A DNA stretch of 64,000 nt from Cupriavidus necator N-1 (GTDB lineage Bacteria; Pseudomonadota; Gammaproteobacteria; Burkholderiales; Burkholderiaceae), in NCBI RefSeq assembly GCF_000219215.1, contig NC_015726.1, positions 1,984,001 to 2,048,000 of the forward strand, given 5' to 3'. The notes under the pieces were generated by a model, which was given only the letters and a program-made list of their open reading frames with translations, was not told the DNA's origin and did no database searches. Both the position numbers and the translations under genes were made by a program. Each line of letters begins with the position of its first letter. Position 1 is the first letter of the stretch. Below, one piece after another: positions 56,984 through 64,000 of the stretch.

Positions 56984-56995
56984 ATTGTCGACAAT
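56984..56995. promoter_or_regulatory. Palindrome ATTGTCGACAAT between ppsA and ppsR
   Basis: An exact 12-bp palindrome lies in the middle of the 284-bp divergent region. TTGT-N2-ACAA cores of this kind bind several GntR-family regulators. Which protein would bind is unknown. The region holds no gene. Confidence 0.45.
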
Positions 56996-57123
56996 TCCGA
57001 GGCTGTTTGTTGCACGCGCGTGCACCCCGCAGAATTGCTTAGCGAAAAGATCGCCGCTATTCTACCGTGCTGCGCCGCACTTTTCTGCGGAAGATTGAAT
57101 CTATTTATTAACGCGCCATCCCC

Positions 57124-58056
57124 ATGTGCGCCATCCCCATGTCCCTGCCAGAAGCGCCCGGAACGGCGACACCCGGGTCCCAGCCTGGAACGCAGCCTGA
57201 ATCCCCCTCCGCTCACGCACCCCAGGCCAGCGAACGCCCTGCGGTCCGCACCGTGTTCATCGTCTCGGATGGCACCGGCATCACGGCGGAGACGTTCAGT
57301 CACTCGATCCTGGCCCAGTTCGAGATGCGCTTCCGCAAGGTGCGCATGCCCTTCGTCGATACCCCCGAAAAGGCACATATCGCCGTCGGCAAGATCAATG
57401 AGGCATTCCACAACGAAGGCGTGCCGCCCATTGTCTTCACCACGCTGGTCAACCAGGAAGCGAATAAGGCACTGCGCCGCGCCAAGGCGATGATCCTGGA
57501 CATGTTCCAGACTTTCATTGAGCCGCTTGAGAAGGAACTGGGCCTGAAGTCCACCCATGCCATCGGCCGCTTCCACCAGAATGCGGACACCGAGGCCTAC
57601 AAGAACCGGATCGAGGCGATCAACTTCTCGCTGGCGCATGATGACGGCCAGTCACACAAGAACCTGGAAGAAGCCGATGTGATCCTGGTGGGCGTGTCGC
57701 GCAGCGGCAAGACCCCGACCAGCCTCTACCTGGCCATGCAATACGGGCTGAAGGCAGCCAATTACCCGCTGATTCCCGACGATTTCGAGCGCGGCCGGCT
57801 GCCGTCGGCGTTGTACGCGTTCAAGCCGAAGATCTTCGGCTTGTCGATCGATCCGCAGCGCCTGACCGAGATCCGCAACGAGCGCCGCCCCGGCAGCAAG
57901 TATGCAGCGCTGGAAAACTGCCGCTATGAGGTCAACGAGGCCGAGGCGATGATGCGGCGCGAAGGCATCAAATGGCTCTCTTCCACGCACAAATCGATTG
58001 AAGAGATCGCGACCACGATCCTGCAGGAGATCAAGGTCGATCGCGACAACTACTAA
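57124..58056 (+). CDS. ppsR: PEP synthase regulatory kinase/phosphorylase
   Basis: This 310-residue DUF299 protein switches PEP synthase off and on by ADP-dependent phosphorylation and phosphate-dependent release. Motifs: [20 protein letters not shown], the P-loop [15 protein letters not shown] near residue 195, and [20 protein letters not shown] near the end. The first ~40 residues are proline-rich and less conserved. An ATG at 57,139 is an alternative start. Divergent from ppsA. Confidence 0.94.
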   Translation: MCAIPMSLPEAPGTATPGSQPGTQPESPSAHAPQASERPAVRTVFIVSDGTGITAETFSHSILAQFEMRFRKVRMPFVDTPEKAHIAVGKINEAFHNEGVPPIVFTTLVNQEANKALRRAKAMILDMFQTFIEPLEKELGLKSTHAIGRFHQNADTEAYKNRIEAINFSLAHDDGQSHKNLEEADVILVGVSRSGKTPTSLYLAMQYGLKAANYPLIPDDFERGRLPSALYAFKPKIFGLSIDPQRLTEIRNERRPGSKYAALENCRYEVNEAEAMMRREGIKWLSSTHKSIEEIATTILQEIKVDRDNY

Positions 58057-58061
58057 AGCAA

Positions 58062-58090
58062 AAAGCGGCCGTTCAGGCCGCTTTCTTCTT
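58062..58090 (+). terminator. Intrinsic terminator of ppsR
   Basis: A stem AAAGCGGCC / GGCCGCTTT with a five-base loop lies directly after the ppsR stop and is followed by CTTCTT. It separates ppsR from the convergent methyltransferase gene. Confidence 0.85.
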
Positions 58091-58107
58091 GCGCTGCCGG
58101 CGCAGCC

Positions 58108-58890
58108 TCAGGCGGCACGCCGCTGGCGCACTGCCTCGAACAGGCAGATCGCGGTCGCCGCCGCCACATTCAGCGATTCCAGCCCGCCCGGTTGCGGGAT
58201 GCCCACCTTGCGCGTGACGTGTGCCATCCAGCCGTCGCTGACCCCTGCCCCCTCATTGCCGACCACCCAGGCCACCGGCCCGCGCAGATCGGTGTCGAAT
58301 ACCGCGGCATCGGCATGCGACGAAGTCGCCAGCAGCGGCACCGCAAGGCGTGGCGCCAGCGACTCAAGCGTGCAGTGCTCGACGATATTCAGGTGAAAGT
58401 TGGCACCCATGCCGGCACGCAGCGTCTTGACCGACCAGGCAAAGGCACAGCCGGTGGCAAGGAAGGCATGCTGGATGCCGGCGGCAGCGGCGCTGCGCAG
58501 GATCGACCCGACATTGCCGGCATCCTGCACCCCGTCCAGGATGATGCAGTCTTGTTCGATGCGCGCCGGCAGGTGGCCGACCGGCGTCTCGATCACCAGC
58601 ATCAGGTCGATGCCATTGACCACGCCGCTGATCTGCGTGAACAGTGCATCGGCCAGCACAACCACGCGCTCGGCCTCGATCAGCGCCAGCACTGGCGCCA
58701 CCTCGGCGTGGTCATAGTGGCGCTCTGACACCAAGCAGGTGACGGGCTGGCCGCGTGCGGCGACGTAGGCTTGCGCCAGGTGCACGCCGTCGAGCAGCGA
58801 CTGCCCGGCCTTGCGGCGCTGGTGCGTGGAAGTGGCCAAGGCCTTCAAATGCTTGAACAGCGCGTTGTCGCGCGAGGTGACGTGCTTCAC
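58108..58890 (-). CDS. SpoU/TrmH-family RNA methyltransferase
   Basis: This 260-residue SPOUT enzyme should 2'-O-methylate rRNA or tRNA. The three knot motifs are DGVQDAGNVGSILRSAAAAG near residue 120, VVGNEGAGVS near residue 210 and IPQPGGLESLNVAAA near residue 235. An N-terminal RNA-binding domain precedes them. The start is a GTG at 58,890. The exact target is not clear. It follows rnhB. Confidence 0.88.
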   Translation of the reverse strand: MKHVTSRDNALFKHLKALATSTHQRRKAGQSLLDGVHLAQAYVAARGQPVTCLVSERHYDHAEVAPVLALIEAERVVVLADALFTQISGVVNGIDLMLVIETPVGHLPARIEQDCIILDGVQDAGNVGSILRSAAAAGIQHAFLATGCAFAWSVKTLRAGMGANFHLNIVEHCTLESLAPRLAVPLLATSSHADAAVFDTDLRGPVAWVVGNEGAGVSDGWMAHVTRKVGIPQPGGLESLNVAAATAICLFEAVRQRRAA

Positions 58891-58915
58891 GATGCGGGGA
58901 TGAGGTAGGTGCGCT

Positions 58916-59632
58916 TCACTGCACGACCGTGACCGAAACCGAGGCGGTGACCTCAGTCACTTCGGCCACTGCGGTCATGCCGGTGAACATGGGCCGCTGT
59001 TCCAGCGCCTCGCGCACGGGCGCAAACGAACGGCGGTGGTGCGGCGTGGCGCCGAACTCAGCCAGCGCGGCCAGGTGCTGCGGCGTGCCATAGCCGACGT
59101 GCGAATCGAAGCCGTATTGCGGATAGCGCTCGTGCAGCAACATCAGTTCGCGGTCGCGCGCCACCTTGGCCAGGATCGACGCGGCCGAGATCGCCCTGAC
59201 CAGCGCATCGCCCTTGACGATGGCTTCCACCGGGAACGGCACCCGCGGGCAGCGGTTGCCGTCGACCTGGACCAGGTCCGGCACGATGCCGCTGGCGGCC
59301 AGTCCCTGCACGGCGCGCTGCATTGCCAGCATGCTGGCGTGCAGGATGTTGAGTGTGTCGATCTCCTCGACCGTGGCGAAGGCGATATGCCAGCCGAGCG
59401 CGCGTTCGCAGATCTTGTCGTAGAGTTGTTCGCGCTTGGCGGCGGTCAGGATCTTGGAGTCAGCCAGGCCGCGGATCGGACGCTTCGGATCCAGCACCAC
59501 GGCGGCGGCATAGACCGGCCCGGCCAGCGGTCCCCTGCCCGCTTCATCGACGCCGCACAGGCGCTGCACGGCGGCAGCGGCCGGGGCAAGATCCAGCCCC
59601 ATCTGCGGCGATTCAGCATCGCGGCGCGCCAT
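58916..59632 (-). CDS. rnhB: Ribonuclease HII
   Basis: This 238-residue enzyme cuts RNA in RNA-DNA hybrids. The first catalytic pair is in [15 protein letters not shown] and another aspartate is in [29 protein letters not shown] and [18 protein letters not shown] are typical. The ATG overlaps the lpxB stop (ATGA), so the start is 59,632 and not further upstream. The tail after PMFTGM is longer than usual, rich in valine and threonine. Confidence 0.95.
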   Translation of the reverse strand: MARRDAESPQMGLDLAPAAAAVQRLCGVDEAGRGPLAGPVYAAAVVLDPKRPIRGLADSKILTAAKREQLYDKICERALGWHIAFATVEEIDTLNILHASMLAMQRAVQGLAASGIVPDLVQVDGNRCPRVPFPVEAIVKGDALVRAISAASILAKVARDRELMLLHERYPQYGFDSHVGYGTPQHLAALAEFGATPHHRRSFAPVREALEQRPMFTGMTAVAEVTEVTASVSVTVVQ

Positions 59633-60840
59633 CAGACGGTCCCCCGGCTGTGCATCAGGTCCACCACCACATCGGCGGCCAGTTGCGCGGTATTGCACTT
59701 GAGCGTCTCGTGCATGCGGGTGAAATGCTCGTAGAGGAAGGCGGTGTTGCCCTCGTCGTTGAGCTGCAGCAGCGTTTCGCGGGCCAGCGCCTCGGGCGTG
59801 GCATCGTCCTGCAGCAGTTCCGGCACGACGAAGCGCCCTGAAAGGATATTAGGCAATCCCACGTACGGCAGGTAACCCTGCCGCTTCATGATCTGCGCGG
59901 TCAGCCAGGGCACCTTGTACGAGATCACCATGGGCTTCTTGTACAGCGCCGCTTCCAGCGTGGCGGTGCCGCTGGCCAGCAGCACCACGTCGGCAGCTTC
60001 CATCGCCTGGTGCGACTTGCCGTCGACGATGGTCAGGCGCAGTTCGGGATACTGCGCGTGCAGCGCTTCGATAATGGCGCGCAGCGGCGCGCTCGCCGCC
60101 GGCAGCACGAACGCCAGGTTCGGGTCCATGCGCTGCATTTGCGCCATCGCCGCAAAGAAGGTGGCGCCAAGGTTGCGCACCTCGGACTGGCGGCTGCCCG
60201 GCAGCACCGCCACCACCCGGTGCCCGGCGGGCAGGCCGAGCTCGGCGCGCGCCCCGGCGACGTCAGGCACCATCGGGATCACATCGGCCAGCGGATGGCC
60301 CACGTAGGTGGCGGGAATGCCGGCCTTGGCGTAGATCTCGGGCTCGAACGGGAACAGGCACAGGATGTGGTCCACCGCGCGCGCGATGGTGCGGATGCGC
60401 CCGCCGCGCCAGGCCCAGATCGACGGGCTGACAAAATGCACCACAGGGATGCCGGCACGGCGCAGCGGCACTTCCAGGCCGAAATTGAAGTCCGGGGCGT
60501 CAACCCCGATAAAGCACTGCGGCGGATTGGCCAGCAGCCAGTCGCGCACCGCGCGCCGCGTGGCCAGGATCTCGCGCAGCGAGCCCAGGACCTCGACATA
60601 GCCGTTGACCGACAATGTTTCCATCGGCCAGCGCGAGGTGAAGCCCTGCGCCATCATGCGCTTGCCGCCGATGCCGGCGTACTCGACCGTATCGCCCAGG
60701 CGGGACTGCAGCCCGCCCATCATCAACGATGCCAGCAGGTCGCCTGAGGCCTCGCCGGCCACCATGGCGATGGTGCCGCGCTGGTCCGCGGCGCTACCGT
60801 TGCCCGTGGGCAAGCCACCCCGAATTGCGGCGTCGACCAT
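59632..60840 (-). CDS. lpxB: Lipid-A-disaccharide synthase
   Basis: This 402-residue glycosyltransferase joins UDP-diacylglucosamine and lipid X. Motifs: [64 protein letters not shown] and [17 protein letters not shown]. Compared with other LpxB proteins, it has about 20 extra N-terminal residues ([19 protein letters not shown]). It lies 12 bp after lpxA. Confidence 0.95.
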   Translation of the reverse strand: MVDAAIRGGLPTGNGSAADQRGTIAMVAGEASGDLLASLMMGGLQSRLGDTVEYAGIGGKRMMAQGFTSRWPMETLSVNGYVEVLGSLREILATRRAVRDWLLANPPQCFIGVDAPDFNFGLEVPLRRAGIPVVHFVSPSIWAWRGGRIRTIARAVDHILCLFPFEPEIYAKAGIPATYVGHPLADVIPMVPDVAGARAELGLPAGHRVVAVLPGSRQSEVRNLGATFFAAMAQMQRMDPNLAFVLPAASAPLRAIIEALHAQYPELRLTIVDGKSHQAMEAADVVLLASGTATLEAALYKKPMVISYKVPWLTAQIMKRQGYLPYVGLPNILSGRFVVPELLQDDATPEALARETLLQLNDEGNTAFLYEHFTRMHETLKCNTAQLAADVVVDLMHSRGTV

Positions 60841-60852
60841 TGCGGTCCGGCC

Positions 60853-61656
60853 TCAGCGTACGATGCCGCGCTGGGTGGCGGCAAGGAAGTCGACAAACGC
60901 CTGCAGCGGCGCCGCAGTGCCTGCATCAGCCTGGCCCAGCAAGGCCACGATCTCGTTGCGCGCCTCGTCGAAGCTGAGGTCGGACTTGTAAAGCAGCTTG
61001 TAGGCCTGGCGCAGCGCGGCGATCTGGCCGGCGTCGAAGCCGCGGCGGCGCAGCCCCTCGACGTTGACACCGTGCGGCGTGGCCTTGTTGCCGCTCTTGT
61101 CACTGGCGGCGATCACGAACGGCGGCACGTCCTGCACCAGCGCCGAGGCGCCACCCAGCATCGCATGGGCGCCGATGCGCACGTACTGGTGTACGCCGCT
61201 CATGCCGCCCAGGATCGCCCAGTCGCCCACTTCAACGTGGCCGGCAATCTGCGCGTTGCTGGAAAACACCGTGTGGTTGCCGACCGTGCAGTCATGCGCG
61301 ATATGCACGTAGGCCATGATCCAGTTGTCGTTGCCGAGACTGGTCAAGCCGCGGTCCTGCACCGTGCCGGTGTGGATCGTGGTGAATTCGCGGATGGTGT
61401 TGCGGTCGCCGATCTCGAGCCGGGTCGGCTCGTTGCGGTACTTCATGTCCTGCGGCACGCCGCCGACCGATGCGTAAGGGCCGATCGTGTTGCCCTCGCC
61501 GATCGTGGTGTAACCCTCGACCGTCGTATGCGAGCCGATCCGGGTGCCGCTGCCGATCCGCACATTGGCGCCAACGATGGAGAACGGGCCGACGGTCACG
61601 TCGGATGCCAGCTCTGCCTTCGGGTCAACCAGTGCGGTGGGATGGATTTGCGTCAT
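60853..61656 (-). CDS. lpxA: UDP-N-acetylglucosamine acyltransferase
   Basis: This 267-residue hexapeptide-repeat enzyme adds the first acyl chain of lipid A. The repeats begin [20 protein letters not shown]. The catalytic histidine is in [13 protein letters not shown] near residue 125 and [13 protein letters not shown] follows. The start at 61,656 (MTQIHPTA) is the family start; the longer frame is not. The 132-bp gap to fabZ upstream shows no gene. Confidence 0.95.
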   Translation of the reverse strand: MTQIHPTALVDPKAELASDVTVGPFSIVGANVRIGSGTRIGSHTTVEGYTTIGEGNTIGPYASVGGVPQDMKYRNEPTRLEIGDRNTIREFTTIHTGTVQDRGLTSLGNDNWIMAYVHIAHDCTVGNHTVFSSNAQIAGHVEVGDWAILGGMSGVHQYVRIGAHAMLGGASALVQDVPPFVIAASDKSGNKATPHGVNVEGLRRRGFDAGQIAALRQAYKLLYKSDLSFDEARNEIVALLGQADAGTAAPLQAFVDFLAATQRGIVR

Positions 61657-61788
61657 ACGTCTGTCCTCTGGTGTGTCTGGTGAAGGATGGGCCCATGCAC
61701 GGGGCAAAGGTTCCCGTCCGGGCCGCTCGCACCCGTCAATCGGGGCGCGGCGGACGGCCTGCGGCGGTGCCGCGGGCCGTGCTCGGCC

Positions 61789-62238
61789 TCACTCGGCCTG
61801 CTTCACGGTGCACATCAGCTCGGCCTCGCAGGCCACCTTGTCGTCCACCGTGGCGAACGCCTTGAACTTCCAGATGCCGCGGATATAGCGTTCGACTGTC
61901 ACGTTCATGTGCAACTGGTCGCCCGGGTACACCACCTGCTTGAAGCGGGCCCCGTCGATGCCGACAAAGTAGTACAGCGCGTCTTCCTTGCGCTCCATGT
62001 CGGCGCCGAAGGTCAGCAGGCCGGCCGACTGCGCCAGCGCTTCCAGGATCATCACGCCAGGCATCACCGGATGGCCCGGGAAATGGCCCTGGAAGAACGG
62101 CTCGTTCATGGTGACGTTCTTCAGCGTCTTGATGCGCTTCTGCGGATCGAACTCCAGCACGCGGTCGACCAGCAGCATCGGATATCGATGCGGCAGCAGC
62201 TTGAGGATCTTGCGAATGTCGATGTCGGCTGCGGTCAT
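61789..62238 (-). CDS. fabZ: 3-hydroxyacyl-ACP dehydratase
   Basis: This 149-residue hot-dog enzyme dehydrates 3-hydroxyacyl-ACP. Catalytic histidine and glutamate are in [20 protein letters not shown] near residue 55. The start [20 protein letters not shown] is the usual one. It lies between lpxD (11 bp upstream) and lpxA, the standard order. Confidence 0.96.
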   Translation of the reverse strand: MTAADIDIRKILKLLPHRYPMLLVDRVLEFDPQKRIKTLKNVTMNEPFFQGHFPGHPVMPGVMILEALAQSAGLLTFGADMERKEDALYYFVGIDGARFKQVVYPGDQLHMNVTVERYIRGIWKFKAFATVDDKVACEAELMCTVKQAE

Positions 62239-62249
62239 GATGATTTCTC

Positions 62250-63341
62250 TTAGTCTTGTGAGGGTTGGGACCCGGCGGCCTGGCCGCGCAGGCGGCGTTC
62301 CAGCGCCACCACCCGTTCGCGCAGCCTGGTCAGGCCGCGCACGATGGCTGCATTGCGTTCCCACTCGCCGTGCGGCAGGAACGGGAAGACGCTGGTGAAA
62401 TGCCCCCCGGGCTTGGTAATGGATTTGGTGATCGAGGTGCCGCCCGACACCGTGGTGCGGTCGGCAATATTCAGGTGGCCGGAAAAATTGGCGGCCCCGC
62501 CGATCACGCAGAAGCGCCCGATGCGCGTGCTGCCCGATACCGCGGCGCAGCCTGCGATCACCGTATGGGCCCCGACACGCACGTTATGCGCGATCTGGAC
62601 CTGGTTGTCGATCTTGCAGCCGTCCTCGATCACGGTGTCGGCCATGGCGCCGCGGTCGATTGCCGTATTGGCGCCGACCTCCACGTCATTGCCCAGCACC
62701 GCGCGTCCCGTTTGCGGGATCTTTACGTATTCCACGCCGGTTGCGCTGATGTCCGGCGCGAAGCCAAAGCCGTCCGCGCCGATCACCACGCCGCTGTGCA
62801 GGATTGCGCGGGCGCCGACCACGCAATGGTGGTAGACCGAAACATTGGCATAGAGCAGCGAATCGTCGCCGATCTCTACCTGCGCGCCGACATAGCCGTT
62901 GGCCAGGATGCGCACCCGCTCGCCCAGGCGCGCGCCGCGCTCGATGACCACGTTGGGGCCGATGTAGCACGAAGCCGGCACCACCGCGTCGGGCGCCACG
63001 GTCGCGCGCGGATCGATGCCGGTGCGGGTATCGGTGTTGGCGGCGCGGTCGAAACGCTGCGCCACGCGGGCAAAGCATACGTAGGGATTGCGCGCCACCA
63101 GCCAGTTGCGGCCGTCCGCCCTGCCCTCGGCGCGAACGCGCTCGAGGTCGGCTGTCGAGACAATCACGGCGCCGGCCTGCGAATCCAGCGCCTGCTGCAG
63201 GTAGAGCGGATTGGACAGGAACGAGAGCTCGCCCGGTCCGGCCTGGTCCAGGGGAGCCAGGCCGACGATCGCCAGGTCGGGGTCACCCACAACCTGCGCG
63301 CCGTTCTCGGTGGCGAGCTGACCCAGTGTGGGTGTCTGCAT
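62250..63341 (-). CDS. lpxD: UDP-3-O-(3-hydroxymyristoyl)glucosamine N-acyltransferase
   Basis: This 363-residue enzyme adds the N-linked acyl chain of lipid A. An N-terminal uridine-binding domain ([28 protein letters not shown]) is followed by left-handed beta-helix repeats from [18 protein letters not shown]. The catalytic histidine is in [14 protein letters not shown] near residue 250. A short C-terminal helix ends the chain. Confidence 0.96.
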   Translation of the reverse strand: MQTPTLGQLATENGAQVVGDPDLAIVGLAPLDQAGPGELSFLSNPLYLQQALDSQAGAVIVSTADLERVRAEGRADGRNWLVARNPYVCFARVAQRFDRAANTDTRTGIDPRATVAPDAVVPASCYIGPNVVIERGARLGERVRILANGYVGAQVEIGDDSLLYANVSVYHHCVVGARAILHSGVVIGADGFGFAPDISATGVEYVKIPQTGRAVLGNDVEVGANTAIDRGAMADTVIEDGCKIDNQVQIAHNVRVGAHTVIAGCAAVSGSTRIGRFCVIGGAANFSGHLNIADRTTVSGGTSITKSITKPGGHFTSVFPFLPHGEWERNAAIVRGLTRLRERVVALERRLRGQAAGSQPSQD

Positions 63342-63394
63342 GGCGGTACTTCCTAAAAAAACGAAAGACGAAAGAACGTGAGAACCGGTGCGCC

Positions 63395-63922
63395 TTAGCG
63401 GGCGCCGGCGTTCAGCGCCTTCATCACGTCGTCGGTGATGTCGATGCGCGGGTTCACGTACACCGCTTCCTGCACGATCAGGTCGTACTTGCGCTGCTCG
63501 GCCAGCTGGCGGATCACGCGGTTGGCGCGCTCCAGCACCTGTGCCAGTTCTTCATTGCGGCGCTGGTTCAGGTCCTCGCGGAACTCGCGCTGCTTGCGCT
63601 GGAACTCGCGGTCCATGTCAGCCACTTCGCGCTGGCGGCGCTGGCGGTCGGAGTCGGCCAGCACGGCCGTGTCCTTGTCGAGCTTGTCGGCCATGCCCTT
63701 GATCTTCTGGGCCATGTCCTGCAGCTCGCGGTCGCGCTTGGAGAATTCCTGCTCCAGCTTGACCTGCGCAGCCTTGGCCGGCTGGGAGTCGCGCAGGATG
63801 CGTTCGGAGTTCACGGCGGCAATGCGCGCCTCCTGGGCCGAGGCCGGCACCGCGGCGCAGATGGCAGCCGTGGCGAGCGCGGCGGCGCCCAGGGATTTGA
63901 CCAGTTTGGATGTTGTAATCAT
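63395..63922 (-). CDS. skp: OmpH/Skp-family periplasmic chaperone
   Basis: This 175-residue chaperone carries outer-membrane proteins to the BAM complex. The signal peptide ends ASAQ (about residue 29). The OmpH pattern RIAAVNSERILRDSQPAKAAQ comes next, then a long basic coiled coil with RELQDMAQKIKGMADKLDKD. The tail LIVQEAVYVNPRIDITDDV is typical. It lies between bamA and lpxD. Confidence 0.93.
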   Translation of the reverse strand: MITTSKLVKSLGAAALATAAICAAVPASAQEARIAAVNSERILRDSQPAKAAQVKLEQEFSKRDRELQDMAQKIKGMADKLDKDTAVLADSDRQRRQREVADMDREFQRKQREFREDLNQRRNEELAQVLERANRVIRQLAEQRKYDLIVQEAVYVNPRIDITDDVMKALNAGAR

Positions 63923-63945
63923 TTGAAACAGATCCTTTATCAGAA

Positions 63946-64000
63946 TCAGAATGCCGTGCCGATCTGGAACTGGAAGCGCTGGACCTTGTCATTGGTGTCG
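63946..64000 (-). CDS. bamA: BamA C-terminal end (partial)
   Basis: Only the last 17 codons are in the window. They read DTNDKVQRFQFQIGTAF-stop, ending in the aromatic beta-signal of the outer-membrane assembly barrel BamA. The position before skp and lpxD supports this. The rest lies beyond the right edge. Confidence 0.85.
   Translation of the reverse strand, partial: DTNDKVQRFQFQIGTAF

Overview
The window looks like a beta-proteobacterial chromosome, most likely Cupriavidus or a close Burkholderiaceae relative. The sequence is GC-rich. The right-hand 18 kb shows the envelope and central-metabolism gene order of that group (bamA-skp-lpxD-fabZ-lpxA-lpxB-rnhB-SpoU methyltransferase, then ppsR/ppsA, NfeD/SPFH, smpB/RatA/RnfH, guaB, guaA). 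The benzoate/catechol and leucine catabolic operons fit the same lifestyle.

Layout, left to right. (1) 1-131: 3' stub of a truncated TRAP-transporter receptor gene, followed by a roughly 95-bp sequence that recurs in diverged form at 39.1 kb. (2) 269-8,973: nine tightly coupled minus-strand genes. Seven form a complete Nit1C set (nitrilase, radical SAM, flavoprotein, GNAT, AIR-synthase-like protein and two small nitrogen-starvation proteins), a cluster tied to growth on cyanide. They are followed by an LnmK-like protein and a B12-dependent methylmalonyl-CoA mutase. A textbook sigma-54 promoter and an upstream NtrC-type site lie in the 414-bp divergent region shared with a MocR regulator. (3) 10.9-20.8 kb: an alpha/beta hydrolase, then catA-benABCD leftward and a LysR gene with catBCD plus a BKACE-family gene rightward. 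BenM/CatM-type ATAC-N7-GTAT sites sit at both promoters. (4) 21.0-29.6 kb: a TetR regulator divergent from a leucine/isovalerate operon (acyl-CoA ligase, liuA, liuB, liuD, liuE) that lacks liuC. (5) 29.74-39.04 kb: a cystine/D-cysteine utilisation block (AraC-type regulator, DUF3088, trxB, DUF6356, aminotransferase, MetC-like lyase, cystine ABC transporter, dcyD). (6) 39.04-45.65 kb: a decayed block with one intact gene, aspA, and pseudogenes of a YhcG-type nuclease, two Bug/TctC receptors and a four-domain rhodanese. (7) 45.65-64 kb: core genes.

The most informative structural feature is a 12-bp sequence identical to the 3' end of guaA, the known integration site of one class of genomic islands. 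It occurs at 45,654, 39,041 and 29,737, exactly at the borders of blocks 5 and 6. This points to tandem island accretion at guaA, with a younger or selected block (cystine use) and a decaying one. No integrase gene is present in the window, so mobility looks lost.

The genes make sense together as accessory nutrient scavenging: cyanide or nitrile nitrogen under NtrC control, aromatic and branched-chain carbon, and sulfur amino acids. No rRNA, tRNA, CRISPR array or intact transposase was seen.
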